Numbered from the stretch's first letter, positions 37,129-50,217 are shown. The stretch is 64,000 bases of DNA from Pelargonium tetragonum (GCA_036897445.1 JAYMTL010000116.1:1-64000), one strand, 5' to 3'. Notes: generated by a model from the letters alone, not told the origin. A program made the numbers and translations.

Positions 37129-38700
37129 AAGAGGTAATGTAATTACTATAACTATATTGATTGTCAGTTTGGACCTAAGACTTCAATCAAACGTAAAAGA
37201 GGTAAAATGCAAAACTTTAGGGGCATTTTTCGATTTTTCAGTATTCCTTATTCTTACTTTCTTTTGAAAGTCTTTACAGAAAAGGTATATTTAGGATCCT
37301 CTGTTCCCTTGTTTCCAATTCCTAAAGCACTCTAAAGTATATAAGTCAAGGCTTCTTTCTGATCCAGTGTAATAAGTCAAACTGGGGTTTCCTTTTGTCA
37401 GTTTCATTTAAGAAGAGCAAGGTCAATTTAGTGTATGATAGGACTTGAACTCAACCATTTCCTTTTTTAGTAGCTGAAATTTCGGATAAAACTTTCAGTT
37501 AAAGGCAAAAAAGAAATATAAAGAACTTTGGGCAATCCTATTTTATTTAGTAAGTTCTAATAAATATCTTCTTAATAAGGGATTTCCTACAGTCAAAGTA
37601 ATGGATATTATACAGTTAAAAGATTTTCGTTACTACAAGATCTTGAGCAGTAAAAGTATATTAATACTGGGTTTCTCTATTTGATTATAAAGCAAGAAAG
37701 CCTTCGATAAAGGTCTAATTTGATAAAGAGAAGTTTCCCTTTTGTTGCAGCGTTGCTATCGCTAGGATTCACCGGACAGACATTTTTGTAAGTAAGTAGG
37801 TACTTTAGACTTTATAAGAAAAGAGGACTAGTAAACAAGAATCTATTCTCTATTATCAACCAACCTCTAAAATCAAAGTCTGCCCTTTTGTTGTTAATGT
37901 CAGGAATTCAAAAAAGGATAAGGAGTAAAGTGAAAGTTCTGTTTGCAACTAGCTAAAACGGGGTATACAAGAAGTAGGTCTAGTCCAGAAAAGGAGTTTC
38001 GTCAGTCTGAAAGAGATAAGAAAGCCAGGCTGAGCTTCCAAGAAGGAAGATAAAAATCTATCTCATAAAGTTTGATTTTTTCGCTAGTCTGAACTAGGGT
38101 TGCTTTATATGTTCCAAGTCCGATAGTAAAGGAGTCAGAGAACTCTAAATTTACAGTAAAAGAAAAAGGTAGGGGCAGATGTCAGTTCAAGTGTTATGAC
38201 GACAAGGAATTCTGGGCTGGAAAGTCTAGGTTCTAATAAAGGTCTTAGGATGATCATAGAAGATTATACCACGGATAGAGAAAAATGGCTAAGAGGAATT
38301 TATTGGTCTGTAGAAAAGCCTATAGGTATCGAAGATAAGTTTAGCTAGGGGGTTCTCAATAGGTAGTAGGCTTAATAACAGGGTAACCATTACAGCTACA
38401 GTTATCACGAGGAGTCTAAGAGTCTCTTTTTTTACAAGATAGGAGTAGATTTTCGAGGGTCCTTTTGCTGGAATTTACGTTTAAGAATAAAGTTTAAGGT
38501 TTTTTAAAGCATTTACTCTCTGGTTTTGAAATGCCGGAAAGGACTCCTAAAAGGGAAATCCCCCGGAGTCAATTGGTTTACGCATATCTTATTTTGTTTT
38601 ACCACATAGAAAAATTCCCGCGAAATAAAGATAAAGGAAGAATTGAGGGCTACCTTTTCCTTTGAAGTGAAAGTAGAGTATATGGAATGTATTCTTTAGA

Positions 38701-41700
38701 CAAGAGCTTTTTACTTAAATTATTCTTAGTGCTTTGCTGCATGGCTTCGAGAAGCCCAAAATATCAAAAGGTGCCGGGAAGGTAGTTTCATCGCTATTAG
38801 CTATTAGACGAGCTTGTGATAAAAGGATCTTTGGGTGATTGACAAACGCCAATTTTTTGATTTTTTTTTAGAAAAAGGCTATAATTAGAAAAATCAGCGA
38901 AGGAAGTCTATATTTATAAGTTAAAGCGTGGTATAAGATTCCGGCGGTAGGTAGTTATGGATCTTGCCTCTTTTTCAAAGTTTATTTACTTTAGTAGGAG
39001 CTACTTATATTATAGTTATAGGCTTTCATTACATTTGGACCAAAAAGCTCCTTACCGGGCTATCTTAATCTTCAGAAACCCTGCAGAGCTCAAGACTCTC
39101 CAGTAATTTCTATCTTAATAACTATAACTAAAACCATACTCACTCTCTTATTATCTTAATTAGTCTTAGTCTTCATAGCTATACCTAGGCTGTGTATCTT
39201 ACTAGCCCTAACTGCTCAAATCTTTCTCTAACTAACTGGATTCTATATATTCTTTTCCTATCCCTCGAGCTACACTCTTTATTTATCCGTACCGTATCTT
39301 CATTTTTAAGAGCCCTTGTAGGCTTTGTTCTCTATCAGGGCTCCTACACCTGTCTGTAAAACCCAGGGGTTTACCTAAATTCATAAAAAAGAAAAGGGAA
39401 CTTAAATAAATAAACCCTAACTTACAAGTAAGCCCTAACTTGACTCTAACCTGTAAAAACCAACAGGAAAAGCAGACTTTCACTCCACTTCTCAGTTACC
39501 GTAAACTTTTGACTTCAATTCTTTGTAACTTACTTCTGTATCTTATTAGGAGTATACCCAAAAACTGGGAAAGGTTTTGGATTTGTACTACTCTAACCAC
39601 AGGACTCTTTTTGACTTCTCTAAAGGCTCTATGTATCTAAACACTCCCCCCAAGTTTGTATCCTGCAAAAACTATACTCAAAACGTAGGAAAACCCAGCA
39701 AGAAGGGGCTCTTCTCTATAGTCAAAAATGGAGTCTTTATATATCTAATTGAGTGAAAAACTCTCTAACAGACAAAGCTGTCAAATTCCTAGCATCACTC
39801 TCTAAAGTCTAAAGAGGGCTCCTTTTTTTACTATAACTTAGTAAAAGACCTTACTTACTTAAGGGCCTTCCTAAACTAAACCCCAACCGGAAAGAAAAAG
39901 GACTTCTGCTTCAATTTAAAAATTCCTCCTATTTTTTTATTATTAATGAAAGGATATAGACTCTTTAGGCTTAGACATAAAAAACCAAGTACACCCTATT
40001 TCATTAAACTTCTCCTAGTTATAAATCTCTTAAACTTACTTGTGTTACCTTAACCAACTCTGATAAAACTAAAAGCAAGCAGAAGGGCAAGACTTCTCAC
40101 GCTTTTACTTAAAAATTGGTTTTCCCTTACGAAAAAGAAATCACGGGACTCTGCTAAAACCTCTTAAAAACCCAATTTGGGGTAGAGTCGGGAATAAAAG
40201 ACGGACTTCCTTATTTAGGAGTGCTCCCTTCTAGAGATAGAAAACAAGAAAACTTTAACTGGAGTTCTACAGTCTTTACGGGAACCCGGCTTAGGACCCT
40301 TCTCAAAAATGGAAGTAAAAGAAGGAAAGAAACCCCTTTCGGATTTACTTAGTTTTAGAAAATTCCTTATTACACAGAATCCAGAACAAGCAACTTCCCG
40401 ATACTCATTTAAGAACTCTTACCTAACAGCAGGGAAAGATTTTCTTATGAGTCTTTATATAGACCCTCTTGAGATTCTTACTTCGATTTTCCCTAGACTA
40501 CTTCAATTTCCCGCCGCTTAAGACAATGAAGTGAGATAAAAGAAGGCCCCTCTTTCTTTTTTTTAGAGGAAACTTTTTACTAAGACTTTACTCATTCCCA
40601 ACCCAAAATTTAGACTATCTGGAATAAGAAACCTGGAAACAAGGGACACAACAGCAACTTACTCAGCCCTTGACCCAAACTACTACTGAAAACTTTTACG
40701 CACTTGACTTTTAGAAATTGTTAACGCTGTAAACCAAAGGAACACTGTAATGTAATATTAATAAAAGACCCTGTAGCTTGAATATACCGCTTACTGACTT
40801 GCTTCCTTGTTATGCATACCTATCAAAGCCTTCTTATATACATATAATACCTTTTTCTATTTAATTAACGTTTTAGATACTATAAAAAAAAGCAGAACAT
40901 AGATAGAAAAGCCCTATCCTTTGCATCCCTTTATTTATATATAAAGAATTTAGAAAACTAAAAAAAGGAAAGAAACCTTGTTTGGAAACTAGCTATTCTA
41001 ATGTAAAACCCCGTACTTAGTTCTTTTCTCGTTAGTTGAAAACTCCTATTAGTTAGATAGAGGAAACCTCTATAAAGTAACTAGATTCTACCCTCACTTT
41101 ATAAAGGAAAACTATCCGCATTGTTTTACGCCTCTTTAATATTATATTAATAGAATCAAAAGATATTGAAAGGGGTTTAACAGCTAAGAGTACTATAGCA
41201 TAGACTGGACTTCAAACTATATACTAAAAAATGTATAAAAAGAGATGCCAAACATTAAAGTACTATCCTTGAAATTCCTTTTCGTAAATTAGCAAGGCTC
41301 CTGGTAATAAATGAAAGCAGTATCTTGCCAAGCAACTTTTTTATTAGACTCCTATCATAAGCATAAGGAATGCCTTTTCGACTTTTTCATTTAATATAAG
41401 TCAAACTCCGTAGCTCTTGTTTATAATATACCCTGTACTTTTTCTCCAAAGTTCCTTTTTTAAGGGTTCCGTAGGCCTTAGGAGTATAATAGGGGTGTAT
41501 CCGACACCTTTTTGATTTTGATCAGGACTCCTTTATATTATAAGTGCCCGGTATATAATCTAAATAGATTAAAATAGAGAATTTCCCCCTTTTGGATGTC
41601 AGATAATCTTTGAGAAGTGGAATATAAAAATACCTGGCTACAAGCTCTTAACTTAACTTCTATTTGTAAAAAAAAAGACTAAAGAAATCTGGAAAAAGTA

Positions 41701-42900
41701 ATTTATTACTAGACCATCCATAAAGTACAAGTTACTCATGGAGTTCCTAAAAAAGACTGAATTTGAATAGAAGCAAGAAGGGGTCTCCTTTAGAAATTAG
41801 AAATTTTTGTATTTTGCGTTATATCCAGCCAGGTCAAACCCTTTTATAGATGTCTTTAGTTTTCTTCCTAAAGTTAAAGTTATCTGTAAGTGTTTCAAAT
41901 TACTAGGGTTTGACTTAGTCTTTTTATTTATATAGTTTTTTGTAGGGGCCCTCTCACGCTAATAAGCTTTGAGTCCCTAAAGAGTGTTATACGACTAAAC
42001 TTTGGCGGGGCCCTTTAAGAATAGAAGGAATCCCTCCCTCATTTCTCTTTCTTTTACAACGAGTATTCCCCACTTCTATACTATTACTATACAACAGCCC
42101 TAAGTCATTTCATTTATAAAAAGATTCTAAAAGAAGGGTCCTTATTTCCCGTATAAAAAGCCCCGGCCTTTAGATAAGGAACATAATTTATTTGATATAG
42201 CTTGCACAACAAGGGAAAGTTCAAATTCTATATCTAGGATATATCGAGTTAAGCTTACAAGGTTTGAACCAATAACATTCTTATTAAGGCCCCTTGCTCT
42301 ATCTTTTGCGAAAGACGCTCCCTCGCTTTTTACTTTCCAAACGCTCCGCTTGTCTTTTCTTAGCTAATTGACCAGACAAATAGGGAATTCCACTACGACG
42401 GCTCTAATTATTTAAGCAAATCTATCTCAAAAAGGAAAGTAGATTTACAGAAAGTTAGTGAGTTTTTATACTCGTAAAATTTTGAAGTTGCAAGAACCCC
42501 AATAAGGGAATATAAAGGCAGATAAACGCCATAAAACCAACCTTGCTTGTCTGAGAGTCTCTTGCAAAAAATGAGGGATTTTTAAGATATTATAAAGGTT
42601 AATAGGCAGCTTCTCTTTGACACCGGCTCGATTAAGTTTAATAGCTATAATCTAAAAGGCCTGCGTATGCGCGTATTCTTGGCCTAGTGATTCGTAGTTC
42701 CCCCTTTTTATACCGGAAAAGATCCTTATGGAAATCAGTATTTAAGGGTATAATAAGGTATAAAAATTGACTTAGAAAAAGAAGTTTCATTTTTGATATA
42801 AATTTTTTAAGTGTTTATAAATTGCTAAAGTGACTAGTTATGGGCCGGCCTGTCTTCAATTTTAAATAAAGCCCCTACTCCTTACTATATAACTATCTAA
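38701..42900. other. Intergenic DNA: A+C-rich at 39.0-40.8 kb, alpha-type elsewhere, no gene
   Basis: No supported gene. At about 39.0-40.8 kb the plus strand is A+C-rich; 39060-39300 has the CTA-rich gamma texture in minus orientation but no signature copy. Small frames at 39283-39483 (minus), 39440-39640 and 40309-40521 (plus) are unrecognised. GGGCCC palindromes are at 41946-41951 and 42008-42013. Confidence 0.45.
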
Positions 42901-44160
42901 GTACCCTGGCCTCCCCCTCGATTCAAGCACTACCTACTCCTGGATTCCTTAAAGGTCTTTCTCTGCTCCGACCAACAAAGTGAAACCCGTACATAAACTT
43001 GCGAAATAACAAGGTACCTTAAACTTCAGAATTTCTTCCATTTCCGTCACAATCAAGAGAAACACAAGCTTACCTTACATCTCTTTTAAAGGAAACTTCT
43101 TACTTTCAAAAAAATAACAACTGAGGACAACCAAACTCTATCAGAACACTTCAGAAAACTATACTACTTGGATTGGAACTCAACAAAACTAAAGCAGAAG
43201 GAAAGATATCTCCTTGCAAAGAAAGAGCCGCTGACTTAAAAACCGTGAATGAAAGACTTAGGAATCCAAAAGAAAAGTAAAAAAATGCCAGTGCTACGTT
43301 ATAAGTGAAAATACATCTCAAGTCTTCCATTTCAGTGTAACTAGAAAAGCTACCCAAAGCCTAAGGAACCCCTATGAAAGTACTGCTTTTAATTGAAACG
43401 CAGGGAAAGATAAAATCTTTCCTATCCAAGCTAATACAATAAGAAACGTTTACAGACCGAATAGAATAAGACCGATGTTACTATCCAGAGCATCTTGCCA
43501 GCTAGGATACCCTTTATCCCTATGTGACCGATTTAGCACCTATTCAGAGTTCCATCTTCTTCTAATTTCAAGTTTATAGGTAGATCGAATTCGACTCTGT
43601 TTATATAGAATTCTAGCTTGATTGAGAAAGCAGCTCCCTGTTCATTTAGCTAGATCCGTAAATCGATCATAGGCAAACTTACTCATCGGAGGCTATCCCA
43701 ATAACACTAAAGGGCTCGAACTGAGGAAAAACAAGACCTTTATTCAAGACTCTCTCAATTCCTTTTCAAAGGGTAAAATTCAATATGATACACTGAACCC
43801 CTGACCTAGCTGCTTTTAGAAGAACAAGACAAAGAACGCAGAGCAAAGACTTAATCCAATAAACCCAAGACTTCTCAGTCAAAGCTAAAAAGCTAATTGA
43901 AAGGAATACAAAGAACAATGCCAAAACCCCTATCTAGAATTTAGATACTTCGTAAGGTATTGGTCCCATTTCATCTCTTTAGTCTTAAATTTGAATTTAT
44001 CGATTTGCTTACTTTGAAAGAAACGGTAGAACCGAACCTGCCTAGAAACTGGAGTCTCCGCTTACCAAAAAGAATCCACAAGCTAAAATTGACTTAGAAC
44101 TTAGAACCTCTTTCCTTCAGCAGCTAGGTTTCCTTTGGCTGACTTCATTCTTTTGCTTCT
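42901..44160 (-). repeat. Beta-type tract, probably minus orientation
   Basis: A+C-rich plus strand with beta-like vocabulary in reverse complement (for example aatacaataag and gaaccgaacctg). No single alignment is strong enough to pair it with a named copy. The frame 43151-43357 (minus) is not recognised. No gene. Confidence 0.35.
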
Positions 44161-44523
44161 AACTTCTTTTTCTTTATTGCTTTAGTTCTCTCTTTGACTT
44201 AGCTATAGGGGCCCTTAGGAGGAGAGTAGAGGGAGAGCTACACCTTGGCTAGTTAGAGAGAGTAAGGCGGTTTCTTATACTTGATTTTAGTAGGCGTGTA
44301 ATATAGTCTAATAAGTCAAAAAGAAGAGATAGGAGGTATACTAGGTAAATAGGTAATCAGTATGGGAATGGAGTGACTTTCATTTCATTTTTTAAGAGGG
44401 TACCCGGTTCCTATCCTACATACAGGAGGTACATAGATTAGAATTAGATAGGTGTAATAGTAGATAGTACATATGGGTTTGTCTTCTTTTCTTTTGTTTT
44501 TTTATATAAGGTCTACCCCTCCC

Positions 44524-44594
44524 TGTCTTATGAGCTTATCGATAGTGAGGGTAAGAGTCAGTCCCTTTTCGACTGCAGCGAAGCGGAGGAAGTC
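44524..44594 (+). repeat. Gamma signature copy A
   Basis: tgtcttatgagcttatc (44524-44540), then about 27 nt, then ttttcgactgcagc and gaagcggaggaagtc (to 44594). Block two has lost the A of TACCGAC. The ctgcag core is shared with copy D. Confidence 0.5.
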
Positions 44595-44900
44595 TTAGGG
44601 TTAGGTAGTATAGTACAGGCATAGACTAGAGGAACACCAACATACTCCTAGCTAGACATGTATCCTTGGTTTTTAGGTTGTTAGGAATGAACGTACCTTT
44701 TTTCTTTGTATTCTTATTTTAGCCTATTCCTATTTTAGTTACTGTCTTATTCTTTCTAAAGTATAGTCTTTCATAGCTTATAGCTTCTATGGATTGTTTG
44801 TCTTAGTTTCTTAGTTTATGTCTTATTATAGGAGTGTAATAGGTATTCATAGATAGTCTAGGTGTTCTTAGTCTGATATCTGATAGGTTTAAGGGAGATT

Positions 44901-44983
44901 CCTCCTGCTCTATGCGTTTATCAAAAAGGAGGAAGGGAGCTTAGTAAGTCACTCTTACCGACTGGCACATAGTAAGGAAGGTT
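44901..44983 (+). repeat. Gamma signature copy B
   Basis: cctcctgctctatgcgtttatc (44901-44922, quoted in part: block one is ctctatgcgtttatc), about 32 nt including an extra ggaggaaggg, then cttaccgac (44954-44962) and aaggaaggtt (44974-44983). Block order and spacing agree with copies E and I. Confidence 0.6.
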
Positions 44984-45020
44984 TTTGTTATATAGTGAAA
45001 ATGAGTATACAAAGAGACTT

Positions 45021-46690
45021 TATATACACCAAATTCTTGTTCTGACTTTGATTTTTCTTAAGGTTTCCACCTCGCTGAGTGGGAGTGAATCTCTTATTTG
45101 TATGTAAGCAGGCAATTCGAAATCAAAAGAAAATAGAATCCGTGTTAAGGGTTCAATCAGTCACACAGGAAAAACGCATTGCTAGGCATACCAACAGCAT
45201 AAAAAGAGTGCTCTAGACAATAACATTGACACTGTTTCATTTGACCCTGAATCTGTTTTCTTTCTTAGTTTTTAGTTAGGGAGTTGCTCCTGTATATACT
45301 ACTCTTCTGGTTCTTGGTTTCAATGGGAAAGAGGTAGAGCAGGGATTCTTTTATTCTATGGGGTTCCGATTTTCTTCATGTACGGGATACTGGGATAATT
45401 TGAGCGAGGCTGCCCTCTTCTTTACTTGATCTAGTGAATAAGACTAACAAACCTAGTCACGTCGGTGAAGAGGCTTGATAGGGAAAAAACTCGTTACTAG
45501 GTACCCTAAGAGTGTTCTAGATAGTACGCATAAACAGGATTCAATTTCTTTCGCGTATTCCATACTCTGAGTTTTCTTTATTGAAAGCATTTCTTTTGTG
45601 AATGTCCAATCTAAGGTCTTCCAGAATTTGAAGTTTAGGGTTCTAGTTTCAGATTTTTAGTAGGTGAGGGTATCCCCTTTTAGGAGAATTAAGAAAAGTT
45701 AGGTGCTATTTGACGAGTTTTCGCAGGTCTAAGGGAATTGAAAAGGAGACTTTTATTGGTAAATTGAAAAGAAGCAGATCTCTTTCCTGGTTTTAATAAG
45801 AGTTTCATGGTATTGTTACTATATTCCGAGTATGAAAGCAGAACCTTTTTGGAGCGTAGGTCAAGTCAGGCCAAAGGGGGAGAATTCAAAGGTTATCAAG
45901 TCTCAGATTTGAATGGGTTTTATAGAATAGAGTCGGGGAAAAGGGTCTGGCAATCTTTTAATGATACGTAGAAATCAAGGATACAGAAATTAGGAAAGAG
46001 TCTAAATTGTGAAGCCCTTAAGAAAGAAGAAGGCGGTATAGCGCGGTATAGCTCGGAGGCTCCTATAAGTACTTCTAAAAGAAGGTGATATGGAAATGGA
46101 AAAAGCTTAAACAAGATTTTGTATAAAAAGTCTTTTATCTCTTTCTTCTTGGATTTGACGTTTTTACTGAACTGAACAGAGCTCTATTTACAAGGTCCCT
46201 CAGAACAGAAACTATCGTAGAAGCTGAGGAATTTCTTTGAGTTAAAAGTCAAGGGAGTTTCTAGGCTATATAGGGGAGTTTTGCAATAAGAGATATTCAG
46301 AATCAGGCAGCAGGAAAGCAAAAGTCGCAAGTAAAGAAAAGAAGTGCCATCAAGGTAGTACGAACAGTCAAGCTCTATACATTTCTTAAGAAAAGTCGCT
46401 CAGTCTATCTACCATAAGAACTTTTACTAGAACAAAGGCTCTGTGCTAAACTAATTTGAGATAAGTAATTCAATGATTTAGGAAACGCTCTTTAGAAGTA
46501 GGTTCTTTTTGTGATACTCCTTTTTAGCTGGTTAACGGGACAGCAAGGAATGTAGAGTTAGAAAGAGGGTAAGAGGGGCAATTTGTATCTTGGATTTTAG
46601 TAAAAAGTAGGAGTCTAATTTGAAAAGAAGGAGATTTTTTCCGGAGAGGTTTGATAGGGAGAATTTATTAACAAAAGGTACTTCCTTAAT
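45021..46690 (+). other. Beta-type tract, plus orientation, no gene
   Basis: G+T-rich plus strand without a supported gene. A D-loop-like ggtagagca at 45327-45336 followed by a T-loop-like ggttccgatt at 45353 has the wrong spacing for a tRNA. A 10-bp perfect tandem lies at 46033-46052. The frame at 45920-46114 (minus) is not recognised. Confidence 0.4.
46033..46052 (+). repeat. Perfect tandem duplication, 10 bp x 2
   Basis: gcggtatagc repeated exactly. Small, probably slippage. Confidence 0.85.
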
Positions 46691-47751
46691 TACATTACCT
46701 TACGCTTTAATAGAAAACCGGCTCCTAAAAATACGAATTGCTTCATCTTTCCTTAACCTTCAAATCTTAAAACCGGAACCAGACTAAAATCCTAAAAGAA
46801 TATCTTTCGAAATACAAAATCACTCCTTTTCCGGATGGACATTAGTTCCAAAGACAAGAAAATCTTAGCTACAATTATATCCATTATTTGCCTTCTATCC
46901 GCTCAAGCTCTCTAGGGAAATAAGAACTTCGTACCTTGCACTAGCCCTGTTAGAGTTTAGCAACAATCCCTACTTGATTGAGCCGGCTTACACAGAAAGG
47001 CAAGTTTAACTACAAAGTGCTATGGACTGTCCTCTCAAGGAGAGTCTAATCTGTACAAATAGCCACAAATATATGGTTCAGGAAATGCTGAAGTTTACCT
47101 TGGTAAAGCTCTCTAGTGATACATAATTGCTTAAACTGTCAAAGCCTATTAGTTCCTCTTCTTTTTTTTAGCTGTCAATACTCCAAGACTGAAATGAATC
47201 GGAATCAACCTCTCTAAGGAATGCAACAATTCCTATAGTGTAAGAGTGTTTATAATAGAGTACCTAAACCGTAAGTGTAATTCTTAGGACTAAAAACAAA
47301 AGAGTTACTATCAGGTTTAAGATTCAGAATACAGGAACCCTCCTAAAATAGCCCTGGAACAAAAAGAAAGGCAAGTATCCCTACTTTCAAATTTGAATTC
47401 ATTATCACAAAGGTTTTCTCAGAGGTTGTTTCACTCTGAGTACACAAATTCTCTCTCTTGTACTGGCAAAGCTGATGAATCGTCCTTAAAACTTGGTTAA
47501 TTGCCATTTCTTCCTAGCAATACTCAAGGATCTATCCGAATACATTTCCTTACCTACCTTAGAAGTGAATTCCTTGTAATAGCGAGAAACTGTTCAAAAA
47601 GTAATAGTGGATACATAGCTTTTAACAGTTTTGCTGAAAAAGGGCCTCCGATAGTTGTAAATTCCCCATTTTAGCTGAAGAAAGGCTCAATCCTGACTTA
47701 GGTTAAATAAATGAAAGCCAAGGGTTCAATAAGTTAATATAAAAGGTGCGC

Positions 47752-47833
47752 TAAGAAATAGAATTTCCACGGTAGAGCAAAGGGAAATCCTTACTTAAAG
47801 TCAAGGGCGATTGTTCAAGTCGAATTAGCTTAA
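47752..47833 (+). pseudogene. Degenerate tRNA-Phe-like sequence
   Basis: taagaaata (47752-47760) could be the acceptor start and spacer; cacggtagagcaaagg (47769-47783) matches the D-arm end and anticodon stem of plant mitochondrial tRNA-Phe; gaaatcctt follows as in GAAAATCCTT. The T-loop TTCAAGT (47814-47820) is flanked by gattg and cgaat, pairing at four of five positions with wobbles. The 3' tagctta pairs at five of seven with the 5' end. A few bases are missing from the anticodon loop and an insertion of about 10 nt enlarges the variable region, so it is not functional as read. Confidence 0.4.
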
Positions 47834-48480
47834 GTTCAATTTTATACAGCATTGCTGGGGAGTAAGTAGAAGCCAGGGTGTTCAACAAGATAACAAGAGA
47901 TTCAAAAAAAGAGAAGCGCTAACCCGAGCCGCATTCTTTTCCATTATATTCTAGCCGAGCTCTTTTTTAATATAAATAGAATATATACCGGATATACCAC
48001 ACCTTCCACTAACTGGAAAAGCAATTCTTACACTTTTCATTATTGACCAGATTTTTAAGAAAGGAAAACCAGCCTTAATGCTTAGGAATTCTCTAAAGAT
48101 TCAATGGCTTGACATGACAATCAGAAACATAAGAGCTAAAGGTTAACGCTTTTTTATAGTATTAGTACAATTTCACACTTACAAGACCATAAACTCGAAA
48201 ACAGGAATCTCTTTTACTTTGACTGGAGTTACTGAAATGCTTCACTTACTACCTGAATGAAATAGCAAACCCAGAAAAAAGATAGGAACTTACTGACTTA
48301 CCCTGACTTACTTGTTCTAGCTAACCTTGTTGCTTGAGCCTTAGTTGCATAACTTGTAGCTGTAACCTGCTTACTTTTGGGCTCCCAGCCTCATCTCCGT
48401 AGCTATTGCTATTACTATATAGTCATATAATAGTTGTAATTGGTAATTGAGAGTTGTATTCTAGTAAGGAAAACTCCTGC

Positions 48481-48578
48481 TCTCTGTAGTTTATCCGTAA
48501 AAGAGGGTTATAGCCTTAATCGATAAAGAAGAACTCCTTCTTACCGACCAGTAACGAATAACGAAGTGGGGGAGGTTC
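48481..48578 (+). repeat. Gamma signature copy C
   Basis: tctctgtagtttatcc (48481-48496), about 44 nt, cttaccgacc (48540-48549), about 18 nt, then ggggaggttcac (48569-48580). It follows a TAG-rich stretch (about 48400-48475), which shows that a small gamma insert sits inside beta sequence, in plus orientation opposite to its host tract. Confidence 0.55.
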
Positions 48579-49589
48579 ACGCACAATAGTTAAGTACAGT
48601 TCAACTTTACACAAATAACCACCAACTCCAAAAGACTCAGAACTTTCTACACTTTCTTTCAAAATCTTAAAATGCCTAATTTCTTAACTATCTAGACTCG
48701 AAACCCAGTATAATGAGCTTTCCCAGAATTGCACTTGTTTGGCTAGAGGTACTAATTCTACAGGAAAGTAATTGAATAAGTTCCTCATTGCCTTTTGTGT
48801 TTCTTGTACTTAGAGATAACCTTAAGCGATAATGAGTCAAATCTACCTGACTCTAACGTAGGGAAGGAAATGTTTTAGAGTATAATGAGAGTACATACCA
48901 TAAATATCAGAGCACCAACCAAGAAAACTCTAAGACTGACTCTAGGCTTTCAAGACACATGAAATAGAAAAGACTAAAGGTTTCTATCTAAATGCTTTTT
49001 GCTCGTTTAGCTTGTACCATCTTAGCAGAATATAAGGAAGGATTTCTTAGACTTGAATTATAGACCTAGAGCCTTTACATCTTACTAAGAAATTCTTGTA
49101 AGCAGGATACCCAAAATTCAATATTAGCTCTAGAAAAAAGAGAAAACTAGAACTGAAACCTAAAAAGGAAACCTTTCAAAAGAGAATCAGTTTCTGTTCT
49201 TTATCGGCTTACAAGCTACAAGAAGAGACATTCCATGCCATTAAGACTTAGGATTCGCCTGCTATACGGACTCCTTTGCCAGCTAACTAAACCATCAGAT
49301 AGATCGGAATAGTACTATCTTAGTACGGAAGAGTACTCTTAGACTTTACCTCTAGCTACACCTGACCCGCAAGATCCAATTATAAATGAAAAGAGTCTAT
49401 CCTCTACATGTATCATAAACTCAAAGGAATCCTAATTTAGGATTCTCTCCTTAGCCGGCTTATAGATCAGTTATCTAGCTACACCGAATAGAACTAATAC
49501 AAAATAGAAAGATTCAACTCCTTTTACAGTCTATCTGCTTCGGAATTAAGAAGAACTTCGTACCTAGCTTACAAGGAACTCCTTTAGAC

Positions 49590-49605
49590 TAGAATCTGTT
49601 ATCCT
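49590..49605 (-). repeat. Dispersed 16-mer aggataacagattcta (copy 4 of 4, inverted)
   Basis: tagaatctgttatcct on the plus strand is the exact reverse complement of the copies at 17507, 30585 and 34147. Confidence 0.55.
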
Positions 49606-50217
49606 AAATTACAGGCTGAATACAAGAATACCCGAGTAAGTTGTCAGTTCCTAAACTATCTCAATAGTAATAAAAAAGCGCTTATTAAGGGTCAAATTTC
49701 CTAAAGTAGAATTGTTGCTTCTCGCAGAAAGATTGTTTACTTATGAGTGTCTTGACTATAATCTAAATAATAAGAGATCCTAATAAGTTTTTGCCTTTGG
49801 AGAGTGAATTTGGTCTTGAGAGTTTGTAGTTAGTGCTTTTTCCTTTTCAAAGAGATCCCCCTTTTAGTGGAATACCGGGATCTTTTTGGCGGGGCTTCCT
49901 TAGTTGTATTTTAAGGGATTGTTGAACTTTGAAAGTTTTGCCTCTTTGATTGAAGAAAATTCCTGTTTTACTGTATTCCGTAAACTGAATTAGCCACTCT
50001 GTGTAAAAGTATAATAAAGAACCTTTTCTTAAATACAAATACTGCTTCAAAGAGGTGTTGGGGCTGATCCTTTTGAGTAACAAAGGAGCCTTTTATAACT
50101 AGACTCAAAACGGGGTCTTATGAAATTCTGGATTATCAAGAAGGATTTCCTGAGGAGTGCTTTGACTAGTTTAATTAGCACTCTCAAGCAACTCTAAGAA
50201 GGAGGCTTTTTTTACAA

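Larger units (their letters stand above)
36901..38700 (+). other. Mixed beta/gamma tract, no gene
   Basis: A weakly skewed tract with signature copy I near its left end and a CTATT triple repeat at 37031-37047. The plus-strand frame of 92 codons at 36989-37267 runs across the signature copy and is not recognised. Downstream, no individual repeat copy could be aligned. Confidence 0.35.
44161..45020 (+). repeat. Gamma-type tract, plus orientation, with two signature copies
   Basis: A sharp switch to G-rich, TAG-rich plus strand begins at the palindrome taggggccctta (44206-44217). TAG triplets are about three times the random rate between 44260 and 44500. Signature copies A and B follow in direct orientation about 390 bp apart. 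No open frame and no RNA gene of a known class. Confidence 0.5.
46691..49740 (-). repeat. Beta-type dispersed repeat tract, minus orientation
   Basis: At about 46.69 kb, beside the word taattacattacctt, the plus strand switches from G+T-rich to A+C-rich. The inverted 16-mer (49590-49605) and inverted agaactaataca (49490) show that beta sequence runs backwards here. A tRNA-Phe remnant (47752) and signature copy C (48481) lie inside. No protein gene is seen. Confidence 0.5.

Noticed and set aside
36989-37267. Plus-strand open frame of 92 codons
   Set aside because: It crosses signature copy I, has no known motif, and other signature copies keep no frame there.
45320-45370. D-loop-like ggtagagca followed by ggttccgatt
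   Set aside because: Spacing between the two is about five bases short for a tRNA and the anticodon arm does not pair.
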